Under the pieces are notes generated by a model. That model had not been told where the DNA came from. It worked only from the letters and a program-made list of their open reading frames with translations, and did no database searches. A DNA stretch of 64,000 nucleotides, taken from Kutzneria buriramensis. GTDB lineage: Bacteria > Actinomycetota > Actinomycetes > Mycobacteriales > Pseudonocardiaceae. Within the stretch, counting starts at the first letter, position 1; the number at the start of each line of letters is the position of its first letter. Of this stretch, positions 57,022 to 64,000 are shown one piece after another. Made by a program: the position numbers and the translations under genes. The stretch covers positions 124,001-188,000 of the forward strand of contig NZ_QUNO01000006.1 in NCBI RefSeq assembly GCF_003387475.1, written 5' to 3'.

Positions 57022-57450
57022 CTAGCCTAGGTCGTCGGGCCGGGTGTCGTACTCCTCGCGCGCGGCCAGGACCTCCGACAGATGCCGCTGCGACCACTCC
57101 GTGAGCGCCTTCAACGGTTCCCTGAGCGTCTGGCCGAGCGGGGTCAGGTCGTACTCCACCCGCGCCGGCACCGTCGGGTACACCGTCCGTCGGACGATCC
57201 CGTCGCGTTCGAGGGCGCGCAGCGTCTGGGTGAGCATCTTCTCGCTCACCCCGGCCAGTTGCTTGCGAAGGTGGGTGTAGCGGGACACGCCGTGCCGGCC
57301 GAGCTCACCCAGCACGAGCACCGTCCACTTGTCGCCGATCCGGTCGAGCACGTCCCGCGACGGGCAGCCCCGCGTGTACGGATCCCACGGCCTTGTCGGT
57401 CCGCTCACATCCTGACCGGTCGCGACCCCGCCCACCTCCATGCTCTCCAC
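57022..57450 (-). CDS. HxlR-family transcriptional regulator
   Basis: A 142-residue winged-helix regulator with the HxlR pattern: an N-terminal Cys in TRGCPSRDVLDRIGDKWTVL, then SRYTHLRKQLAGVSEKMLTQ and YDLTPLGQTLREPLKALTEW. Members often sense aldehydes, quinones or oxidants through the conserved Cys. It is divergent from a secreted beta-propeller gene at 57560, a frequent pairing, and probably represses it. The start may be ATG 57450 or 57441. Confidence 0.92.
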   Translation of the reverse strand: MESMEVGGVATGQDVSGPTRPWDPYTRGCPSRDVLDRIGDKWTVLVLGELGRHGVSRYTHLRKQLAGVSEKMLTQTLRALERDGIVRRTVYPTVPARVEYDLTPLGQTLREPLKALTEWSQRHLSEVLAAREEYDTRPDDLG

Positions 57451-57559
57451 CGGGTGGCCACCCTACCGAAAGGTGGCTACTTCCCGATAGGAAGCATGCA
57501 GCTCATGGTGGGTGCACGACGCCGCAGACCGTCGCGGCACAGCCTGGAGGAGTTCGTCG

Positions 57560-58534
57560 ATGTCCCAGCCCACCCCGTGGCGGCGCACGCTCGTCACCCT
57601 CACCGCGACCGCGGCCACCCTGACCGGCCTCGACCTGCCGGCCACCGCAGCCACGGCCCACGGCCCGCAGTGCGACGCCCACCCGATTACGATCAACGGT
57701 GGCAACGCCTTCCCGGAAAGCGTCGCCACCGACGACAACTACGTCTACACCGGCAGCATCGACGACGGCGCCGTCTACCGCGGCCGCCTCGGGGCGACGA
57801 GCCTCGACCCCTTCCTGCCCGGCGGTCAGGACGGCCGCACCCAGGTCACCGGCGTGAAGACCACCGGAAACCGACTGCTGCTCGCCGGCGCCTTCACCGG
57901 GCGCTTCTTCGTCTACAACACCGCGGGCACGCTCGTCGCCACGTACACCGTCTCCGACACGGGGGAGAAGACCCTGGTCAACGACGCGGCCGTCACCTCG
58001 AACGGGGATGTCTACATCACGGACTCGCTCCGGGCCGTGGTCTACCGGATCCCGGCCGCCGAGGTGCACGCCCCCGCCACTGGTGCGCAGCGGACCCTCC
58101 AGGTCGCCTACCGCCTGCCCGACTACGTGGCCGGCCAGTCCAACGGCAACGGCATCGTCGCCACGCCCGACGGCAAGTCGCTGATCCTCGGCTACTGGTA
58201 CAGCGGCGCGCTCTACCGCCTCACCCTGGCCACCGGTGCCGTCAGCCGGATCGACGCCCCGGCCCTGCCCAGCGCCGACGGCATCGTGCTGCGCGGGCAC
58301 ACCCTGTACATCGCCCGCTCCACCACCAACGAGATCGACACGGTGCGGCTGTCCGACGACGACACCCGGGCCGCGGTCCTGGGCCGGCGCACCTATCCCG
58401 GGGCCGACACCACCACCGGAATCGCCGTGACCGGGGATCGGCTGCTGGTGACCAATTCCCAGATGGACACCTATCTGTACGGCGCGCCACTGACCAGCCC
58501 GGTGTTCACCCTGGAAAGCCTGCCGCTGAGCTGA
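57560..58534 (+). CDS. Secreted beta-propeller (SMP-30/gluconolactonase-like) protein
   Basis: A 324-residue secreted protein. A signal sequence (RRTLVTLTATAATLTGLDLP, cut near ATAATA) precedes repeated propeller strands: FPESVATDDNYVYTGSIDDG, DAAVTSNGDVYITDSLRAVV, GNGIVATPDGKSLILGYWYS and TTTGIAVTGDRLLVTNSQMD. GGAGG lies upstream of ATG 57560. Lactonase activity is possible but the metal ligands are not clear by eye. It is the likely target of the divergent HxlR regulator. Confidence 0.86.
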   Translation: MSQPTPWRRTLVTLTATAATLTGLDLPATAATAHGPQCDAHPITINGGNAFPESVATDDNYVYTGSIDDGAVYRGRLGATSLDPFLPGGQDGRTQVTGVKTTGNRLLLAGAFTGRFFVYNTAGTLVATYTVSDTGEKTLVNDAAVTSNGDVYITDSLRAVVYRIPAAEVHAPATGAQRTLQVAYRLPDYVAGQSNGNGIVATPDGKSLILGYWYSGALYRLTLATGAVSRIDAPALPSADGIVLRGHTLYIARSTTNEIDTVRLSDDDTRAAVLGRRTYPGADTTTGIAVTGDRLLVTNSQMDTYLYGAPLTSPVFTLESLPLS

Positions 58535-58574
58535 CCTCATTCGACGCGGCGGCAATGCGTGCGCTCGCCGTCTG

Positions 58575-59106
58575 TCACGGGTCCGAGAACTGGGCTGCGC
58601 GTGTTCGCAGGTCGTTCAGGGCTGTGACGGCGAAGGGCGGGAACGGTTCGTCCTCGCCGGCCTTCATCCAGCGTTCGAAGGCGACCCGGAACGCCAGCAG
58701 GCCCAGGTTTGCCGCCAGCTGTGCGGTCAGGTCGTCCACGCCGCGCTCGTGGAGTGCGTCGGCGATCGAACTGGTGATGCGGGCGTACTTGAGCTGGCCT
58801 CGTTCGTGCAGTTCGCTGTCGGCCGTGAGGATCAGGATGCGCCGGCTGGCGGCGGCCCGCCGCTGAGGGGTCATCGTGTCCCCGACGGCGGCCAGAGCCG
58901 CCCGCAGGCACTCGATGAGCGTTGCCTCCGGCGGGGCGGCCCGGATGGGAGTCGGCGAACAGACCGGGCAGGACGTCCTCGCCGGCGAAGAGGACCTCGC
59001 GCTTGTCGGCGAAGTGGCGGAAGAACGTGGCACGGTTCAACCCCGCGCGCTCGGCGATCTGCGCGACGGTCGTCTCCTCGTACCCGTTCTCGACGAACAG
59101 GTCCAC
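58575..59106 (-). pseudogene. TetR regulator, truncated and frameshifted
   Basis: DLFVENGYEETTVAQIAERA and GLNRATFFRHFADKREVLFA form a helix-turn-helix lacking its first 10-15 residues. After a shift near 58940 the other frame continues PPEATLIECLRAALAAVGDT through to RVAFERWMKAGEDEPFPPFA and a normal end. The 5' end abuts a headless hydrolase gene on the opposite strand. Confidence 0.75.
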
Positions 59107-59552
59107 TGAAGTCCCAGGCCAACCCCGAAGGCCTACCGCTGGAGGTCTTCGACAGCCTGCGGGCGGGCGTGGCCGGCGACCGCTCCCAGTTCTACCGGGA
59201 GCTCGCGATCAAGTTCTACGGCGCGAACCGGCCGGGCGCCGTGGTCTCCCAGGGAATCCTGGATCAGTTCTGGCTGTGGAGCATGCAGGCCGGCGCCAAG
59301 AACGCCTACGAGAGCATCAAGGCCTTCTCCGAGACGGATTTCACCGACGACCTGCGCAGGATCAAGGTGCCGACGCTCGTCATGCACGGCGAGGACGACC
59401 AGATCGTCCCCGTCCACGACTCGGCCCGTAAGTCGGCCCGGCTCATCCCCGGCGCCCAGGAGATCTACTACCCCGGCGCACCGCACGGCCTCACCGCCAC
59501 GCTCGCGGACCAGGTCAACGCCGATCTACTGACCTTCCTCCGCAGTCGTTGA
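59107..59552 (+). pseudogene. Alpha/beta hydrolase (chloroperoxidase-like), C-terminal half only
   Basis: LKSQANPEGLPLEVFDSLRA, VAGDRSQFYRELAIKFYGAN, VPTLVMHGEDDQIVPVHDSA and PGAPHGLTATLADQVNADLL are the cap and C-terminal half of a cofactor-free haloperoxidase/esterase, with the catalytic Asp and His. The N-terminal half with the nucleophile Ser is gone. An in-frame start would lie inside the divergent TetR remnant. Confidence 0.75.
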
Positions 59553-59651
59553 GCGCCCGCATTGCCGGTGCGCGTCGCTGACGCCATGTGGACGTGCGCC
59601 CGCATGCTTTGTCCCCTGACCGGTGGGACCGTGAGATGAGGTGATTTTCCG

Positions 59652-60344
59652 ATGGCCAAGATCCTGTTCGTGGTGACCGGAGCGAGTTACTGGACGCTCA
59701 AGGACGGCACCAGGCATCCGACCGGTTACTGGGCCGAAGAGTTCACGGCCCCGTACAGCGCGCTCACCGGAGCCCACCACGAGGTCATGGTGGCCACTCC
59801 CGGCGGCGTGGTGCCGTACGTGGACGTGATGAGTCTGCGCGCCGCAATGGCCGGCAGCGAGCAGATTGCCCTGGAGGAAGAGGAAATCCTGCGGTCCGCC
59901 GAGGAGTTGCGGCGGCCTGTCGAGCTGGCGGACGTCCGCCTGGAGGACTACGACGCCGTCTACTACCCCGGCGGCCACGGTCCGATGGAGGACTTGTGGG
60001 CCAACGCCGATTCTGGCCGGCTGCTGACCGCGTCCCTCGCCTCGGGCAAGCCCCTGGCCATCGTCTGCCACGCGCCGGCCGCCATGCTGGCGACCCGACG
60101 GGCGGGCGTGTCACCCTTCGCCGGCTACCGGGTCACTGCTTACACCAACGATGAAGAGGACGCCGTCGGACTTGCCGCCAAAGCTAGGTGGCTACTGGAG
60201 GACGAACTGATCAATATGGGTGTCCACTTCACCCGCGGCGAGATCTGGCGGCCCTACACGGTCATGGATCGCAACCTGTACACCGGGCAGAACCCCGCGT
60301 CCGCTGCGCCCCTGGCGCAGGAGCTGCTCAAGGTGCTCAACTAA
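59652..60344 (+). CDS. DJ-1/PfpI-family protein
   Basis: A 230-residue cytosolic protein of the class I glutamine amidotransferase-like (DJ-1/Hsp31) group. It opens with AKILFVVTGASYWTLKDGTR, shows YDAVYYPGGHGPMEDLW and the nucleophile Cys in LAIVCHAPAAML. It also has the Hsp31-like segment GYWAEEFTAPY. Members act as glyoxalase III, chaperone or stress proteins. It stands alone after a hydrolase remnant. Confidence 0.9.
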   Translation: MAKILFVVTGASYWTLKDGTRHPTGYWAEEFTAPYSALTGAHHEVMVATPGGVVPYVDVMSLRAAMAGSEQIALEEEEILRSAEELRRPVELADVRLEDYDAVYYPGGHGPMEDLWANADSGRLLTASLASGKPLAIVCHAPAAMLATRRAGVSPFAGYRVTAYTNDEEDAVGLAAKARWLLEDELINMGVHFTRGEIWRPYTVMDRNLYTGQNPASAAPLAQELLKVLN

Positions 60345-60909
60345 GTAGGTCGGGGGCTGGCGCGGTTGCGCATTCGTCCACGTTTCCAGCCCCCGCCACC
60401 TCAAGTGAACATGCAGTTCTCCCGCACACGGCTTTCGACATCGTCGATCCACCGGCATGCGCCGTTGCCCTGCGCACGGTCCCGGTCAAGCGGTGGACCC
60501 GAGCCGGGGAACTGGTGGGGGGCTGGTCCACCGTTCGCTGCCGCACCAGGGCAGCGCCTCCAAATTGCGCTGAGACCGGCTCCGGCGGATACCGCACCGC
60601 CAACTCCAGCGGCTCAGTGTTGTCCATCTCGGTCCGCCACCAGTCGAACTGGCGGCCATACGGGAACGCGCACCCTGACGGAGCGGTCCAACCTGCACGC
60701 CCAGCCCATGACCTGGGACGAATGCCAGCCCCTGGCCGCGGACTTCTGCGCCCAAGTCATGGAGTGGGCTGATTAGCCCACTCCAGGAACGGCAGCAAGG
60801 TCCTTCACCACAGACGGATGGACCACCGAAACGCGTCGAGTCCCACCGGAGCTCGACGAGGACCGACCAGCGCATGAAGCCGGCGAGAACGAGACACACG
60901 GAGGTACCA
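60345..60909. other. Region of 565 bases without a recognised gene
   Basis: A weak frame (60366-60776) ends in MTWDECQPLAADFCAQVMEW, and an overlapping minus frame starts MDNTEPLELAVRYPPEPVSA. Neither has a convincing ribosome site or family. It may be the worn end of a mobile element. Confidence 0.35.
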
Positions 60910-61827
60910 GTGAAGGCAATCGTCGCGACGGATCAGACCGCGGAAGCAGCCGGGATCACCCTCGCAGAGCGGCCCGAGCCGACGCCGGCCATCAACGACG
61001 TCGTCGTTGAAGTCCACGCGTCCGGCTTCGTCCCCGCGGAGTGGGAATGGCCCTCCACGTGGGTCGATCGCGCCGGTCACGACCGCGCCCAGGCGATCAT
61101 CGGCCACGAGTTCGCCGGGGTGGTCACCTCCCTCGGCTACGGCACGACGGGTCTCTCGCTGGGACAGCGGGTGTTCGGGATCACGGACTGGCACCGCGAC
61201 GGCACCCTGGCGGAGTACGCGGCCGTGGAGGCACGCAACCTCGCGCCGCTGCCGGGCAACGTCGACTTCACGGTGGGCGCGAGCCTGCCGATCTCCGGCC
61301 TGACCGCGTGGCAGGGCCTGTTCCAGCATGGTCGTCTTCGGGCGGGGCAGAGCGTTCTCGCCCACGGCGCCGCCGGCGCGGTCGGGTCCGTGGTGACGCA
61401 GCTCGCCCGGGATTTCGGCGCCTACGTCATCGGCACCGGGCGGGCGGCGGACCGCCAGTCGGCGCTCGACTTCGGCGCGAACGAGTTCCTCGACCTCGAC
61501 GACGGGGATCTCGACGACATCGGCGGGGTCGACGTGGTCTTCGATGTCATCGGCGGTGATGTCCAACGGCGCTCGGCGGGCATCATCCGGCCTGGCGGGA
61601 CGCTGGTGTCGGTGGTCGGGCCTGTCGAGGCTCGCCCTGTCGACGGGTTGGCGGTCGACTTCGTCGTCGAGTCGGTTCCCAGTCAGCTGGTGGAGATCGT
61701 CGACCGGGTGCGGGACGGGCGGCTTCGCACGCACATCGGAACCGTCGCGACCCTCGACGACGCCGTCCCCGCGCTGAACCCGACCGAGCGCCGCAAGGGC
61801 AAGACCGTCATTCGCGTGCGCCCCTGA
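60910..61827 (+). CDS. NADPH-dependent oxidoreductase, quinone reductase/zeta-crystallin type
   Basis: A 305-residue medium-chain reductase without zinc ligands. It has the N-terminal domain (IIGHEFAGVVTSLGYGTTGL), the cofactor motif VLAHGAAGAVGSVVTQLARD (AxGxxG-type loop) and a short C-terminal end. It reduces quinones or enones with NADPH. I chose GTG 60910, preceded by GGAGGT five bases upstream; the ATG at 60874 is in frame but lacks a good site. The 270 bases after it, to 62099, hold nothing I can support. Confidence 0.9.
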   Translation: MKAIVATDQTAEAAGITLAERPEPTPAINDVVVEVHASGFVPAEWEWPSTWVDRAGHDRAQAIIGHEFAGVVTSLGYGTTGLSLGQRVFGITDWHRDGTLAEYAAVEARNLAPLPGNVDFTVGASLPISGLTAWQGLFQHGRLRAGQSVLAHGAAGAVGSVVTQLARDFGAYVIGTGRAADRQSALDFGANEFLDLDDGDLDDIGGVDVVFDVIGGDVQRRSAGIIRPGGTLVSVVGPVEARPVDGLAVDFVVESVPSQLVEIVDRVRDGRLRTHIGTVATLDDAVPALNPTERRKGKTVIRVRP

Positions 61828-62099
61828 GGTGTACGTGCCGAAAACTACGTCCGCACAGGTCAAGCGGCATGCCGATACTCGTGGAGGACTCCACCGAGAC
61901 GGTCCCGTCGGCGTAATGCGAGGCGTTCGATCTGGTCAGGACCGAGGGGCTCGGGCTGGGCTCGCAGAGGTGCCGCTGCGGCGAGCGATCGATGGGTGCG
62001 ATGCAGGCTTGTAGTGCCGCTCGTACTTCCGAAGCGCGTGCCGAAGATGGGTCTCGTTCCGATCCCGACGCCACGGAGGATCTCATTGATCAGCGCGGG

Positions 62100-62621
62100 G
62101 TATTTGGCGTCCCGCCCAGCTGACGGTCGCCCGGTGCGGGGTCGAGTCGATGCCAGCCGTGTTGAGGATCTCCCACACGGTGGAGGGAGCGATCGTGATA
62201 CCGAGCAGGGCGAGTTCGCCGTGGATGCGACGGTAGCCCCAGACGGGGTTCTCGGTTGCCAGGCGCAGGACGAGGCGGCGGATCGAAGCGAGGGTGCGCG
62301 GACGCCTTGGCCCTCTGCGTCCGCTCGCGCGGGCGTGACGGCGTTTCATCAGGTCGCGATGCCAGCGCAGCATAGTGTCCGGTCTGACCAGCAGTCGGAG
62401 CCAGCGTAGCGTCGCGCGAGCCAGCGGAGCGAGAAGTGCTGTGAGGAACGCTCGGTCTTTGGGGCGAGCTTGGGGCGTTGGTCGCCGAGTTGTCGTTGCA
62501 GGACGGTGAGTTGGTGGCGTAAGGCGAGGATCTCTACGTCCTTGTCGCGATCGGTCGTGCGCGATCGTCGCAGCGCGGAGAAGGCGTGGGTGACGGCGAG
62601 GTAGGCGAAGCGGACCAGCAC
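62100..62621 (-). pseudogene. Integrase-type transposase pseudogene
   Basis: Frame 1 reads LVRFAYLAVTHAFSALRRSR and DVEILALRHQLTVLQRQLGD. After a shift near 62390, frame 2 reads LRWHRDLMKRRHARASGRRG, LRLATENPVWGYRRIHGELA and LGITIAPSTVWEILNTAGID, and stops before the catalytic core. It is the N-terminal third of the same transposase family as at 44053. Its 5' end replaces the start of the YcnI gene. Confidence 0.85.
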
Positions 62622-62634
62622 GAGCCACGATCAT

Positions 62635-63370
62635 GCCCGACAGCGACTGGTCGCACTTCGGCGCCTGCTGCCAGCCACCGTCACGCTCGCCACCGCGTTA
62701 CTGGGCGCCAGCATCGCCGCCGCACACGTGGAGACCGATCCCGGCCGAGCCGCCAAGGGCGACGACGCCACCATCACCTTCCGCGTGCCCAACGAGGAGA
62801 ACCAGGCCGCCGTGGTCAAGCTGGAGGTCACCTCCCCGCTCGACCACCCGGTGCCGGAGGCCCGCACGTCCCGATGCCGGGCTGGACGGCCAACCTCACC
62901 ACGACCACGCTGCCCAAGCCGGTGCACCAGAACAACTCCGACGTCACCACCGCGGTGCAGACCGTCACCTGGACCGCTGATGCGGGCAATCAGATCATGC
63001 CGGGCGAGTTCCTGCGGTTCTCGGCGCTGGCGGGCCCGCTGGCCGACAACGTCGACAAGCTGACCTTCAAGGCACTGCAGACCTACAGCAACGGCGATGT
63101 CGTGCGGTGGATCGACCCGCCGGCCGCGGATGGCGCCCCTGAACCCGAGCATCCCGCGCCGACGCTGACCCTCGTCTCGGAGGACAAGGGCAATGGCGCG
63201 GCCAGGCCGGCCACCACCGCGGAGACCCCCGGGGCCGATTTGCACTGCACCGCCCGTTGGCTGGGCGGCGGCGGTCTGGTGGTTGGCATCCTCGGGCTCG
63301 CCCTCGGGATCGTCATCGCCGCGCGAGGCAGGCGCTCGGGGACTACGACGAGCAGAGCGCGGCCACGTAG
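62635..63370 (+). pseudogene. YcnI/DUF1775 protein, headless and frameshifted
   Basis: The signal region LPATVTLATALLGASIAAAH has no start codon because the IS remnant ends at it. The YcnI domain follows (TDPGRAAKGDDATITFRVPN, VKLEVTSPLDHPVPEA), then a shift near 62870 to MPGWTANLTTTTLPKPVHQN, KLTFKALQTYSNGDVVRWID and EPEHPAPTLTLVSED, and a final membrane helix (LVVGILGLALGIVIAARG). YcnI proteins are extracytoplasmic copper-related proteins; the His directly after the signal is the metal ligand in the known protein and is still encoded. Confidence 0.85.
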
Positions 63371-63498
63371 CCTCGTCGATCAGCCGCCATCAGGACAGAC
63401 CCCGACCACCGCCAGCTCTTGGTGTCTTCGTCAGGTTCCGCTGTGCTGGACGTAGATCATTTGGATGGCTGTCAGCGGACCTCGGAGGTGGTGCGGCG

Positions 63499-63768
63499 AT
63501 GGGTGGCGTGATCATTGGTGCGGCGCGGGTGGTGGTGATCGGGCTGGTCGGTGCGATCGCCTACGACGGTCTGAAGCGGGTAACCCGGTCCGGCGCGCTG
63601 CGAGGTGCGTCGGTCACGGCCGCCATGTGGGGCTTGCGTGGCGTGCGGGCTGCCGAGATAGGTGGCGAGCGGGTGCGGCTGGCCGTCGGGGACGTCATCG
63701 CTGAGGCGCGTGGCCGGATCGGCGAACAGGCGCCGGCGCCCGGCGCGGCGAGCGGGCACGAGCACTGA
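63499..63768 (+). CDS. PacL-like DUF1490 protein, metal-efflux partner
   Basis: An 89-residue DUF1490 protein with one N-terminal membrane helix (VIIGAARVVVIGLVGAIAYD), a basic helical middle and a C-terminus ending in GHEH, a possible metal-binding tail. In mycobacteria such PacL proteins are encoded directly before the metal-exporting P-type ATPases CtpC, CtpV and CtpG and assist them. Here too the stop overlaps the ATG of an ATPase gene (ATGA). GGAGG lies eleven bases upstream of ATG 63499. Confidence 0.88.
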   Translation: MGGVIIGAARVVVIGLVGAIAYDGLKRVTRSGALRGASVTAAMWGLRGVRAAEIGGERVRLAVGDVIAEARGRIGEQAPAPGAASGHEH

Positions 63769-64000
63769 TGACGGCTTCGGCATGTCCGCGGCTGGTCGCG
63801 GACGCCGCCGGCCGGGCGCGGTTCGTCAGCTCCCGGCTGCGCGGGTCGGCGGCGTTGGCGGTCGCCGTCGAGGACGCCGTCGGCCGAGTGCCGGGCGTGC
63901 GTCAGGTGTACGCCTATCCGCGCACCGGCAGCGTCGTGGTCTGGTATGACGCCACCCGCTGCCGGCACGACGACCTCGCCGCGGCGATCAGTCGCGGGCT
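63768..64000 (+). CDS. Metal-exporting P1-type ATPase, N-terminal part (CtpC-like)
   Basis: Only the first 77 codons are inside the window. They encode a ferredoxin-like metal-domain fold without a CxxC pair (ALAVAVEDAVGRVPGVRQVY, AYPRTGSVVVWYDATRC), the kind that opens CtpC-type ATPases. The catalytic motifs would lie beyond 64000. The gene context (DUF1490 partner with ATGA overlap, broken copper-type YcnI upstream) supports transition-metal export at the cell membrane. Confidence 0.8.
   Translation, partial: MTASACPRLVADAAGRARFVSSRLRGSAALAVAVEDAVGRVPGVRQVYAYPRTGSVVVWYDATRCRHDDLAAAISRG

Overview
The window is high-GC actinomycete DNA: GTG starts, ATGA-coupled operons, lysR/tetR/merR-type regulators, two-component pairs, IS21/IS630/ISL3/IS701 remnants and one eukaryotic-type kinase. 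The ornithine N-hydroxylase and the general gene set resemble the kutzneride (ktz) family of piperazate peptide clusters, so a Pseudonocardiaceae-like host (Kutzneria or Amycolatopsis type) or a Streptomyces is likely. That placement is an inference from remembered sequence similarity; no database was searched.

Bases 1-23810 are the 3' part of a nonribosomal peptide cluster; its start is outside the window. Two synthetase genes give A-MT-T and then C-A-T-E-C-A-T-TE. They are followed by an L-ornithine N5-hydroxylase (KtzI-like, the first step towards piperazate), an MbtH protein, a cytochrome P450 and a free-standing adenylation enzyme. Next come a TetR repressor with a divergent ABC exporter pair and an MMPL pump, then a second P450 that ends in a strong hairpin. 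A final small operon holds a lone carrier protein, a SyrB2-like Fe(II)/2-oxoglutarate halogenase and a type II thioesterase. By eye, two of the adenylation domains carry piperazate-like specificity residues. The simplest reading is a chlorinated, oxidised, piperazate-containing peptide with an N-methylated residue. The halogenase has His-Gln-Ser where the known enzymes have His-X-Ala or His-X-Gly, which is the most unusual single observation here. No N-N bond-forming enzyme (KtzT type) is visible; it would have to lie upstream.

Bases 23.8-30 kb hold ordinary accessory genes: a DUF1707 protein, a membrane protein, a two-component system facing a secreted serine hydrolase, and an NmrA-type reductase with its TetR regulator and a striking operator. 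Bases 30-36.6 kb are a graveyard of deletion products: a solute-binding protein fused in frame to a DUF427 domain, and clipped pieces of a HAD phosphatase, a carbohydrate-binding protein, a sulfhydrylase, a CoA-binding protein, a quinone reductase, a luciferase-like monooxygenase, an arylsulfotransferase and an RHS protein.

Bases 36.6-50.5 kb carry a lipase-like hydrolase, a drug/antibiotic-type ABC transporter next to a NarL-type two-component system, a lipoprotein, a Ser/Thr kinase, secreted beta-propeller proteins and a phospholipase D. Bases 51-63 kb are rich in dead insertion sequences. An aldo-keto reductase and its MerR regulator sit inside an IS21 transposase remnant; further on are an MFS exporter, HxlR and TetR genes, a DJ-1 protein and an oxidoreductase. 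The window closes with a broken YcnI gene and the start of a metal-exporting P-type ATPase operon (PacL/DUF1490 plus ATPase).
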